Of a stretch of 33,319 nt of DNA, positions 7,462 to 14,088 are shown piece after piece. Positions within the stretch are counted from its first letter, which is position 1, and each line of letters begins with the position of its first letter. A program made the position numbers and the translations under genes. The stretch covers positions 1 through 33,319 of the forward strand of contig JAEYGD010000273.1 in the NCBI GenBank assembly GCA_023402505.1, given 5' to 3'. Below the pieces are notes generated by a model, which was not told the DNA's origin, searched no databases, and worked only from the letters and a program-made list of their open reading frames with translations. The stretch is from Actinomycetes bacterium (GTDB taxonomy: Bacteria; Actinomycetota; Actinomycetes; Mycobacteriales; Micromonosporaceae).

Positions 7462-8964
7462 ATGGCAACCCACCCCCAGCCCGAGGTCTGGTTCCTCACC
7501 GGCAGCCAGGGCCTGTACGGCGAGGACACCCTCCGGCAGGTCGCCGACCAGTCCCGGCAGATCGCCGCGCTGCTGGACGAGTCGCCGGACATCCCCGTAC
7601 GGGTGGTCTGGAAGCCGGTCCTGACGTCGAGCACCGAGATCCTCGCGGTGTGCCGGGACGCGGCCGTGCAGGGTGCCGTCGGGGTGATCGCGTGGATGCA
7701 CACCTTCTCGCCGGCGAAGATGTGGATCGCCGGGCTGGACGCGCTGCGGACACCGCTGCTGCACCTGCACACCCAGGCCAACGTCCGGCTGCCGTGGGGC
7801 GAGATCGACATGGACTTCATGAACCTGAACCAGGCCGCCCACGGCGACCGGGAGTTCGGGTACATCCAGACCCGGCTCGGCGTCGCCCGCAAGACCGTCG
7901 CCGGCCACGTCACCGACCCCCGGGTCGTCGGGCGGGTCGGCGCCTGGGCCCGCGCCGCCGTCGGGTGGTCGGCGGTGCGGTCGTTGCGACTGGCCCGGTT
8001 CGGGGACAACATGCGCGATGTCGCCGTGACCGAGGGCGACAAGGTCGAGGCGGAGTTGCGCTTCGGCGTCTCGGTCAACACGTACGGCGTCAACGACCTC
8101 GTCGCGGTGGTCGACGAGGTGTCCGACGCGCAGGTGGACGACCTGGTCAAGGAGTACGACGACACCTACCGGGTCGACCCGGCGCTGCGTCCCGGCGGTG
8201 ACCGCCACGACTCCCTGCGGTACGCCGCCCGCCTGGAGGCCGGCCTGCGGGCGTTCCTGGACGACGGCGGCTTCCGGGCGTTCACCACCAACTTCGAGGA
8301 CCTGGGCGGCCTGCGCCAGCTTCCGGGGATCGCCGTGCAGCGGCTGATGGCCGACGGGTACGGGTTCGGCGGGGAGGGCGACTGGAAGACCTCCGTCCTG
8401 GTCCGGACGCTGAAGGCGATGTCGGTCGGGCTGGACGCCGGCACATCCTTCATGGAGGACTACACCTACGACCTCACCCCGGGTCAGGAACTCGTCCTCG
8501 GCGCGCACATGCTGGAGGTGTGCCCGAGCATCGCCGCCGGTGTGCCGGAGGTGCAGGTCCACCCGTTGAGCATCGGCGGCCGGGAGGACCCGGTCCGGCT
8601 GGTCTTCGACGCCGAGCCGGGCCCGGCCGTGGTGCTCGGCATGGCGGACATGGGGGAGCGGTTCCGGCTCGTGGCGAACGTCGTGGACGTCGTGCCACCG
8701 CCGCACCCGCTGCGCCGGCTGCCGGTGGCCCGCGCGGTCTGGCGGCCCCGCCCGCACCTGGCCGGTTCCGCGGAGGCGTGGATCACCGCCGGCGCCCCGC
8801 ACCACACCGTGCTCTCCCGGGCGCTCGGGGTGGAGGAGCTGCGCGACCTGGCCGAGATGGCCCGCACCGAACTCGTGGTCATCGACGCCGACACCGACCC
8901 GGGCCGCTTCGCCGACGAGCTGCGGTGGAACCAGGCGTACTACCGCCTCGCCCGGGGGTTCTGA
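7462..8964 (+). CDS. araA: L-arabinose isomerase AraA
   Basis: This enzyme interconverts L-arabinose and L-ribulose using a divalent metal such as Mn(II), the first catabolic step. The product of 500 aa equals the length of the E. coli enzyme. Metal and catalytic residues in their usual contexts are Glu305 (GGEGDWKT), Glu332 (MEDYTYD) and His349 (GAHMLEV), with a further His expected in the His-rich segment near residue 450. ATG 7462 was chosen for GGAAGG 7 nt upstream; an in-frame GTG at 7432 overlaps the permease stop and is a possible coupled alternative adding ten residues. It is the last enzyme gene of the operon and is followed by a strong hairpin. Confidence 0.96.
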   Translation: MATHPQPEVWFLTGSQGLYGEDTLRQVADQSRQIAALLDESPDIPVRVVWKPVLTSSTEILAVCRDAAVQGAVGVIAWMHTFSPAKMWIAGLDALRTPLLHLHTQANVRLPWGEIDMDFMNLNQAAHGDREFGYIQTRLGVARKTVAGHVTDPRVVGRVGAWARAAVGWSAVRSLRLARFGDNMRDVAVTEGDKVEAELRFGVSVNTYGVNDLVAVVDEVSDAQVDDLVKEYDDTYRVDPALRPGGDRHDSLRYAARLEAGLRAFLDDGGFRAFTTNFEDLGGLRQLPGIAVQRLMADGYGFGGEGDWKTSVLVRTLKAMSVGLDAGTSFMEDYTYDLTPGQELVLGAHMLEVCPSIAAGVPEVQVHPLSIGGREDPVRLVFDAEPGPAVVLGMADMGERFRLVANVVDVVPPPHPLRRLPVARAVWRPRPHLAGSAEAWITAGAPHHTVLSRALGVEELRDLAEMARTELVVIDADTDPGRFADELRWNQAYYRLARGF

Positions 8965-8975
8965 CCGCTGCCACC

Positions 8976-9018
8976 GGCACGGGCGGCGTCTGCGGGATCC
9001 CGCCGGGCCGTCCGTGCC
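8976..9018 (+). terminator. Terminator hairpin after araA
   Basis: GGCACGGGCGGC (8976-8987) pairs with GCCGTCCGTGCC (9007-9018), 12 bp with one G-U pair. The 19-nt loop itself contains the perfect palindrome GCGGGATCCCGC (8992-9003). It begins 11 nt after the araA stop. It probably ends the arabinose operon and leaves the LacI-family gene on its own transcript, although some readthrough is possible without a T-tract. Confidence 0.65.
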
Positions 9019-9033
9019 GTGTGCCGCGGGCCG

Positions 9034-9086
9034 GACCGCGACGTGGGCCGGAGCGTGCGGTGAGCGGGACCGCGACGCGGGCCGGA
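9034..9086. repeat. Imperfect 19-bp direct repeat, 34-bp period
   Basis: GACCGCGACGTGGGCCGGA (9034-9052) recurs at 9068-9086 with one change (T to C). The repeat lies in the 291-bp region between araA and the LacI-family gene, upstream of a possible -10 element TAGACT (9128-9133). It could be a small duplication or a regulator site. No coding signal is seen here. Confidence 0.5.
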
Positions 9087-9255
9087 CCGGCGGGCCGGCC
9101 GGGCCAGGGCGTCCGGACGCCCCGGCGTAGACTGTCGGCGATCAGCGTGGGCCCACCCGGTCACCTGCCGTGGCGGCTGCGCTGGCGTACCGCATCCCGG
9201 GCCGGTCCAGTCGACGTCGACCGGACGCGGTCGCCACGGGCAGGCAGGAAGTGAG

Positions 9256-10266
9256 GTGGCCGTGCGCGGTCCTGCGATGACGGACGTCGCCCGCCTCGCC
9301 GGCGTCTCCCACCAGACGGTGTCCCGGGTGTTGAACGGCCACCCCAACGTGCGGGAGCAGACGCGGCTACGGGTGCAGGCGGCGATCGCCGAGCTGGGCT
9401 ACCGCCCGAACCGGGCGGCCCGAGCGCTGGTGACCGGCCGGTCCCAGGTGATCGGCGTCGTCGCGCAGAACACGACCCTCTACGGCCCGGCGTCGCTGCT
9501 GGCGGCGCTCGAGCAGGAAGCCGCCGAGGCGGGCTTCGCGGTCGGCGTCGGCAGCGTACGCGACCTGGACCACCGGTCGATCTCCGCGGCGGTGGAGCGT
9601 CATCTGGCCCACCGGGTCGCGGGCATCGTGGTGATCGCGCCGGTGGAGTCGGCCGGCGCGGCCCTCGAGCGGCTGCCCAAGGACGTTCCACTGGTGACGG
9701 TCGACGGCGACCCGCGCGGAGCCGTGCCGCTGGTGACGGTGGACCAGGTGGCGGGTGCCCGGGCCGCCACCCAGCACCTGCTGGACGCCGGGCACCGCAC
9801 GGTGTGGCACGTGTCCGGGCCGCCGGACTGGTTCGACAGCGCCGGCCGGATCGAGGGCTGGCGCGACGCGTTGCGGACGGCCGGCGCCGAGGTCCCGCCC
9901 GTCGTTCCGGCGGACTGGTCGGCCGCGGCCGGATACCGCTGCGGGCAGATGCTGGCCCGGATGCCCGAGGTCACCGCGGTCTTCACCGCCAACGACCACC
10001 TGGCCCTCGGCGTGCTGCGGGCCCTGCACGAGCACGGCCGGCGGGTGCCGGAGGAGATCAGCGTGGTCGGTTTCGACGACGTGCCGGAGGCCGCGTACTT
10101 CATCCCGCCGCTGACCACCGTACGGCCCGATTTCGCCGCGGTCGCCCGGGCGAGCCTCGACCTGCTGCTGGCCCAGATCGAGGGCGACGGTGCCGGCGGG
10201 CAGCGGCAGACCATCGCGCCGACCCTGATCGCCCGCCGCAGCGTCGCGGCCCCGCCGGCCCGCTGA
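9256..10266 (+). CDS. LacI-family transcriptional regulator, likely repressor of the arabinose operon
   Basis: This is a DNA-binding repressor of 336 aa. The N-terminal HTH and hinge helix are clear: MTDVARLAGVSHQTVSRVLN (8-27), then GYRPNRAARALVTGRS. The rest is a periplasmic-binding-protein-like sensor with VVGFDDVPEA near the C-terminus. It probably binds arabinose or a pathway intermediate and controls the LacI-type site in front of araB, because it sits directly behind araA. The start is uncertain: GTG 9256, GTG 9262 and ATG 9277 are all in frame, and AGGAAGTGAGG (9246-9256) suits either GTG. The effector is inferred from context only. Confidence 0.9.
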   Translation: MAVRGPAMTDVARLAGVSHQTVSRVLNGHPNVREQTRLRVQAAIAELGYRPNRAARALVTGRSQVIGVVAQNTTLYGPASLLAALEQEAAEAGFAVGVGSVRDLDHRSISAAVERHLAHRVAGIVVIAPVESAGAALERLPKDVPLVTVDGDPRGAVPLVTVDQVAGARAATQHLLDAGHRTVWHVSGPPDWFDSAGRIEGWRDALRTAGAEVPPVVPADWSAAAGYRCGQMLARMPEVTAVFTANDHLALGVLRALHEHGRRVPEEISVVGFDDVPEAAYFIPPLTTVRPDFAAVARASLDLLLAQIEGDGAGGQRQTIAPTLIARRSVAAPPAR

Positions 10267-10295
10267 GCCGGCACCGGCGCGGCCGGGGTCGGGTG

Positions 10296-10317
10296 CGGTG
10301 GGCGCCCCGGGCCACCG
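10296..10317. terminator. Weak hairpin between convergent genes
   Basis: CGGTGG (10296-10301) pairs with CCACCG (10312-10317) around a 10-nt loop. It lies between the ends of the LacI-family gene and the convergent hypothetical gene. It is a modest candidate for a shared terminator. Confidence 0.3.
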
Positions 10318-10375
10318 GACTTCTGGCCGCCGCCGGGGCAGATCGGCTTCCCGGCGTCGTGACCGAGCGGTGCGG

Positions 10376-10954
10376 TCAGAGTCCGGCCGCGTCGTCGTAC
10401 CGGCGGCGCAGGTCGGTCATCTCCGAGGGGTCCAGCGCCTCCTTGAGCGCCAGTTCCTCGTACTTGTCGGGGAACATCTCCCGTAGCCGGTCGACGAACA
10501 TGACGTCGGCGGTCGCCTCGACCACCTGGATGCCCGGCGGCTCGGTCGCCATGTCCATGATCACCGGTCCGGCCAGTTTGACCGCCACGTCCCAGGGACG
10601 CTTCTGCTCCGCGACCCCGCAGAGGTGGAAGCCGTAGACGGTCCGCACGTCGGCGAGCACGGTGGCCCCGGCCGGCTCGTAGCCGTAGACCCGGACCCCG
10701 CAGATCACCGGCGGCTTCGCCTGCTCCGTGGCCGCCTGCGCGGCGCCGTGTCCGGCGTGGTTGTGCTGCTCCGGGTCGGCCTGTTCGAGCGTCGACCGCA
10801 TCCGGGTCGTGATCTGCGCCGACAGGTCCGCCGGCTCCGCCTCGGAGCCGGCCGATTTGGTGAGTACGACCGCGCCGGCCGTCACGGCCAGGATCGCCGC
10901 CACCCACACGAAGCGGTTCCGGTACCACCCCGTGGAACTCTCCCGGGAAATCAT
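10376..10954 (-). CDS. Membrane-anchored protein of unknown function
   Basis: This 192-aa product has a short Arg-containing N-terminus, one hydrophobic helix at about 14-32 (signal anchor) and a soluble domain predicted outside the cell. The soluble part has a His-rich patch HNHAGHG (64-70), two cysteines (Cys85 in PPVICG and Cys112 in FHLCG) that could form a disulfide, and an acidic, charged C-terminal third. I do not recognise a family. ATG 10954 has GAGGTG about 10 nt upstream. It stands alone, convergent with the LacI-family gene and divergent from the LPMO gene across 465 bp. Nothing in its neighbours points to a function. Confidence 0.75.
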   Translation of the reverse strand: MISRESSTGWYRNRFVWVAAILAVTAGAVVLTKSAGSEAEPADLSAQITTRMRSTLEQADPEQHNHAGHGAAQAATEQAKPPVICGVRVYGYEPAGATVLADVRTVYGFHLCGVAEQKRPWDVAVKLAGPVIMDMATEPPGIQVVEATADVMFVDRLREMFPDKYEELALKEALDPSEMTDLRRRYDDAAGL

Positions 10955-11315
10955 GATCGCTTGTCACCTCGTCGCCAGTGTCTGGTGCGATCGGCGGACG
11001 CCGGCTGCCTCGGGCGGGTGAGACGTCGAGCACGTCGGCCGTCGCAGGGATGTAGCGGGATCACGTACGGCAGGGCGCGTCGGCCCGTTGACCTGCGCCC
11101 GTCGCGGTGCAGATGCCCGGCGGCGCGGCGCGAATGTGCGCCCGGCCCGCTGCCGGCACCGCGATGCTCCCGTGCTGGCCGTTCCCAGCGCGGTTGCCCC
11201 CGCGCTGCGGCGATGGGGGCCATTCCAACACGGCGGGACCCGCTCGGGCAACATCGACGATCCTCAGCGTGGGGCCGGCCGGGTGACGAGCGGGCGGTGC
11301 CCACCCCCGGTCCAC

Positions 11316-11335
11316 CGAAACTTATCGAAACTTAT
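11316..11335 (+). promoter_or_regulatory. Tandem CGAAACTTAT motif upstream of the LPMO gene
   Basis: CGAAACTTAT occurs twice head to tail with no spacer (11316-11325 and 11326-11335) and is followed by TGATA. Related CGAAA(C/G)TTTCG-type elements occur in front of actinomycete xylanase and cellulase genes. An AT-rich tandem like this about 85-105 bp ahead of a secreted polysaccharide oxidase gene is a likely regulator or promoter element. The regulator is unknown. Confidence 0.5.
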
Positions 11336-11369
11336 TGATACGTGGACCGGCAGGTGTCACCCTCGGTGT

Positions 11370-11383
11370 TGGAAGCGCTCCCA
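11370..11383 (+). promoter_or_regulatory. CebR/CelR-like operator in the LPMO leader
   Basis: TGGAAGCGCTCCCA differs at one base from the palindrome TGGGAGCGCTCCCA bound by the LacI-family cellulase repressors CelR (Thermobifida) and CebR (Streptomyces). It lies 36 bp upstream of the LPMO start codon, downstream of where the promoter is expected, so it could act as a roadblock. It implies cello-oligosaccharide-controlled expression. No cebR-like gene is in the window unless the arabinose-side LacI protein is involved, which is less likely. Confidence 0.65.
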
Positions 11384-11419
11384 TTCTGATCCGAAGCTCC
11401 GAAGAATGGAGGATGCACC

Positions 11420-12100
11420 ATGCGTTCACGCAGGCCCGATCAATCCGCCGGGCAATCCCGGCCGGCCGCCCGCCGTCCCCTGCGAGCGGTCGTCCTGCTG
11501 GTCGCCATGATGGTCGGCATGCTGCCCTGGACGGGGGCGGCCCAGGCCCACGGCACCATCATCAACCCGGCCTCGCGCGCCTACCAGTGCTGGAAGACCT
11601 GGGGCAGCAACCACATGAGCCCGACCATGCAGCAACAGGACCCCATGTGCTGGCGGGCGTTCCAGGCCAACCCGGACACCATGTGGAACTGGATGAGCGC
11701 GCTCCGGGACGGCCTCGGCGGCAACTACCAGGGCCGTACCCCCGACGGGCAGCTGTGCAGCAACGGTCTGTCGAGGAACGACACCCTGAACCAGCCCGGA
11801 GCGTGGAAGACGACCAACGTCAGCCGCAACTTCACGGTCCACCTGTACGACCAGGCCAGCCATGGCGCCGACTACCTCCGGGTCTACGTCAGCAAGAACG
11901 GGTTCAACCCCGCCACCCAGCGCCTCGGCTGGGGGAACCTCGACTTCATCACGCAGACCGGACGGTACGCGCCGGCGCAGAACATCTCGTTCAACGTCTC
12001 GACCTCCGGCTACACCGGACACCACGTCGTCTTCGTCATCTGGAAGGCGTCGCACATGGACCAGACCTACATGTGGTGCAGTGACGTGAACTTCGTCTGA
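11420..12100 (+). CDS. Secreted lytic polysaccharide monooxygenase, AA10
   Basis: This copper enzyme oxidatively cleaves crystalline polysaccharide outside the cell. The 226-aa precursor has an Arg-rich signal peptide ending in AQA, with cleavage placing His44 at the mature N-terminus, as the histidine brace requires. The second copper ligand is His148 (ASHGADYL) and the axial Phe225 lies in CSDVNF. Cysteines suited to disulfides include Cys57, Cys77, Cys113 and Cys220. The short single-domain form and the CWKTWG and SHMDQTY segments resemble chitin-active streptomycete AA10 enzymes, while the CebR-like box suggests cellulose control, so the substrate is open. GGAGG (11407-11411) precedes ATG by 8 nt. 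A strong terminator follows the stop. Confidence 0.93.
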   Translation: MRSRRPDQSAGQSRPAARRPLRAVVLLVAMMVGMLPWTGAAQAHGTIINPASRAYQCWKTWGSNHMSPTMQQQDPMCWRAFQANPDTMWNWMSALRDGLGGNYQGRTPDGQLCSNGLSRNDTLNQPGAWKTTNVSRNFTVHLYDQASHGADYLRVYVSKNGFNPATQRLGWGNLDFITQTGRYAPAQNISFNVSTSGYTGHHVVFVIWKASHMDQTYMWCSDVNFV

Positions 12101-12123
12101 TCGGCAGGACCAGCAACCACAGA

Positions 12124-12161
12124 CCGCTCCGGCCCGGGGCTCCCGTCCCGGGCCGGAGCGG
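12124..12161 (+). terminator. Strong terminator after the LPMO gene
   Basis: CCGCTCCGGCCCGGG (12124-12138) and CCCGGGCCGGAGCGG (12147-12161) form a perfect 15-bp stem with an 8-nt loop, 23 nt after the LPMO stop. It isolates the LPMO transcript from the CBM2 relic that follows directly. Confidence 0.85.
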
Positions 12162-12164
12162 ACG

Positions 12165-12383
12165 TTGCGTTTCACGTTCGCCGACGCGGGCCAGCGGATG
12201 ACCCAAGGGCTGGTCGGCGACGTGGTCGCAGAGCGGCACCGCGGTGACCGCGACCAACGCCGCGTGGAACGGCTCGCTGCCGCCCGGCGCCTCGACACAG
12301 ATCGGCCTCAACGGCACGCACGGCGGCACGAACCCGCGTCCGTCCACGTTCACCCTCAACGGGTTCCCTGCATCACCGGTTGA
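12165..12383 (+). pseudogene. Relic of a CBM2 carbohydrate-binding domain with two frameshifts
   Basis: Reading across frames gives the C-terminal two thirds of a family 2 carbohydrate-binding module. FTFADAGQR-MTQG lies in one frame. WSATWSQSGTAVTATNAAWNG, SLPPGAS and then GTNPRPSTFTLNG lie in the next frame. VPCITG and a TGA stop (12381-12383) lie back in the first frame. The shifts fall in G-runs: one extra G at 12207-12209 and one missing G near 12361-12363. The N-terminal part, any signal peptide and any linker are absent, and the LPMO terminator abuts it. It is probably the 3' remnant of a deleted secreted cellulase, xylanase or two-domain LPMO gene. The paired G-run indels could also be sequencing errors, but the missing front half remains. 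Confidence 0.8.
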
Positions 12384-12915
12384 CCCGGCGACCCGGCCCC
12401 GGCCCGGACGGTCCCCGGCGTCGTCACCGATCGACGACGATGCCGGGGGCCGTCGTGCCTTCCGCTGGGTCAAGGCCGTCCGCCGGGCCGACCGCCGACG
12501 GACGCGACGGTCCGGAACGCTTCCGAAAGTTCCGTGGATGAGCGCCTGAATGCGGACGCCGATCGATGGTCCTCCGACGGATCCGCTCGCTCGGATGAAC
12601 CGGTCAACAAGTGTCTGGCCTGCTTAGATGCGGTCCAGGTGTCGATCTGCCGCCCGTATTCGTCTTCCACAACATTTCCGGAAGTCGTTGACAGTGAGGC
12701 GAGCGCGTCCAATACTGGCGCCATCGACACGGCTCAATGACCGTCGATGCCATCCACCGCGACCCACCGCTCCGGTCGTCGCGCAGGACGACCGGCCGAC
12801 CACCACCGAGTGGTACGACGCCGACGCCCGGTCGCCGTCACCAGGCAACCGACGGCCCCGGGGCGACCACCGCACCGCCGGCCCGCACCAGTCGTGACAA
12901 GGAGGAAGCAGACCC
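12384..12915. other. 532-bp region upstream of the xylanase gene
   Basis: No convincing gene is seen here. The part from about 12540 to 12730 is clearly less GC-rich than its surroundings. It contains CGGAACGCTTCCG (12513-12525) running into CGAAAGTTCCG (12524-12534), and TTCCGGAA (12676-12683) just ahead of the promoter. Open frames covering the area on both strands lack recognisable products. It is best read as a long regulatory and leader region, with about 195 nt between the -10 and the xylanase start. Confidence 0.5.
12688..12716 (+). promoter_or_regulatory. Candidate xylanase promoter
   Basis: A consensus -35 TTGACA (12688-12693) is followed by a 17-bp spacer and AATACT (12711-12716) as the -10 element. 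The palindrome TTCCGGAA (12676-12683) lies directly upstream of the -35 and could be an activator or repressor site. The predicted leader before the xylanase ATG is about 190 nt. Confidence 0.5.
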
Positions 12916-13911
12916 ATGACCATCCCCGTCCCCGCACCGAGGCGCAGACGCGGCCGCCTCAGGATGCTCATCGGCGGTGCCTGTGCGGTAGCGCTGGTCA
13001 CCGCCGGGACAACGGTGATCCTGGCCGGTCCCGCCCAGGCCCAGACCGTCACGTCCAACTCGACCGGCACCCACAACGGCTACTTCTATTCCTTCTGGAA
13101 GGACAGTGGCAACGTCTCCATGACGATGGGCTCCGGCGGGCAGTACAGCACCCAGTGGAGCAACGTCAACAACTTCGTCGCCGGCAAGGGCTGGAACCCC
13201 GGCAGTCGCCGCACGGTCACCTACTCCGGCACCTTCAACCCGTCCGGCAACTCGTACCTGACCCTCTACGGCTGGACGAGGAACCCGCTCGTCGAGTACT
13301 ACATCGTCGACAGCTGGGGCAGCTGGCGACCGCCGGGCAGCGGCCACATGGGCACGGTCAGCAGCGACGGCGGCACGTACGACGTCTACCGGACCCAGCG
13401 GGTCAACGCGCCCTCGATCGATGGCACCCGGACCTTCTACCAGTACTGGAGCGTCCGGCAGTCGAAGCGGGTCGGCGGAACCATCACGTCGGGCAACCAC
13501 TTCGACGCCTGGGCCCGCTACGGAATGAACCTCGGCAACCACGACTACCAGATCATGGCCACCGAGGGCTACCAGAGCAGTGGCAGCTCCAACATCACGG
13601 TGGGCGGCTCCACGCCCGGCCCCGGCCCCACCACCCCGCCCCCGGGCGGCGCCTGCACGGTCAACGTCAGCCGTGGCCAGGAGTGGGGCGACCGGTTCAA
13701 CGTCAACTTCTCGGTCAGCGGGACCAGCAACTGGGTGGTCACCATCCAGACCCAGGGCGGCCAGAGCCTGCAGAACAGCTGGAACGCCTCGATCAGCGGC
13801 ACCAGCGGCACGCTGACGGCGCGTCCGAACGGTAACGGCAACAACTTCGGCATCACGCTCTACAAGAACGGCAACAGCAACACACCGACCGCGAGCTGCG
13901 CGAGCGGCTGA
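12916..13911 (+). CDS. Secreted endo-1,4-beta-xylanase, GH11 with C-terminal CBM
   Basis: This enzyme hydrolyses internal beta-1,4 bonds of xylan outside the cell with retention. The 331-aa precursor has a long Arg-rich signal peptide cleaved near AQA (about residue 42). The GH11 jelly-roll (about 45-228) has nucleophile Glu127 in PLVEYYIVDSWG, acid/base Glu217 in MATEGYQSSG and the thumb loop PSIDGT (166-171). A Pro/Gly/Thr linker (231-246) leads to an 85-aa binding domain from Cys247 to Cys328, which looks like a CBM2-type or related cellulose/xylan-binding module common in Micromonospora enzymes. GGAGG (12901-12905) precedes ATG by 10 nt. It belongs with the arabinose operon functionally, since arabinoxylan supplies L-arabinose. 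Confidence 0.94.
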   Translation: MTIPVPAPRRRRGRLRMLIGGACAVALVTAGTTVILAGPAQAQTVTSNSTGTHNGYFYSFWKDSGNVSMTMGSGGQYSTQWSNVNNFVAGKGWNPGSRRTVTYSGTFNPSGNSYLTLYGWTRNPLVEYYIVDSWGSWRPPGSGHMGTVSSDGGTYDVYRTQRVNAPSIDGTRTFYQYWSVRQSKRVGGTITSGNHFDAWARYGMNLGNHDYQIMATEGYQSSGSSNITVGGSTPGPGPTTPPPGGACTVNVSRGQEWGDRFNVNFSVSGTSNWVVTIQTQGGQSLQNSWNASISGTSGTLTARPNGNGNNFGITLYKNGNSNTPTASCASG

Positions 13912-13918
13912 CCGGTCA

Positions 13919-13958
13919 CGCGGGCGGGGTGCCGTTGGTGGGCGGCACCCCGCCCGCG
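13919..13958. terminator. Bidirectional terminator between xylanase and surface-protein genes
   Basis: The arm at 13919-13933 pairs perfectly with 13944-13958, 15 bp around a 10-nt loop, starting 8 nt after the xylanase stop. The convergent surface-protein gene ends 131 nt to the right, so the hairpin may serve both. Confidence 0.8.
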
Positions 13959-14088
13959 CACGTCGGCACCGGAGCCGCCGCCCGGGGTCGCGCAGGCACC
14001 ACCGGCGTACGGCTTCCGCCGGGTTCGTCGCACCTGGCACACCCGCCCCCCTGGAGCGCGTCCGCGACGCCCAGCCGGTGTGGCTCGG

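Larger units (their letters stand above)
10955..11419. other. 465-bp divergent intergenic region
   Basis: This region lies between the membrane protein gene (-) and the LPMO gene (+). Short open frames exist on both strands but none has a convincing start, ribosome site or recognisable product. The right end holds the LPMO control elements listed separately. Its last 110 bp are visibly less GC-rich than the rest, as expected for a promoter region. Confidence 0.6.

Noticed and set aside
12534..12740. Small open frames on both strands in the less GC-rich region before the xylanase
   Set aside because: No ribosome site, no recognisable product, and the region contains a promoter-like TTGACA/AATACT pair.
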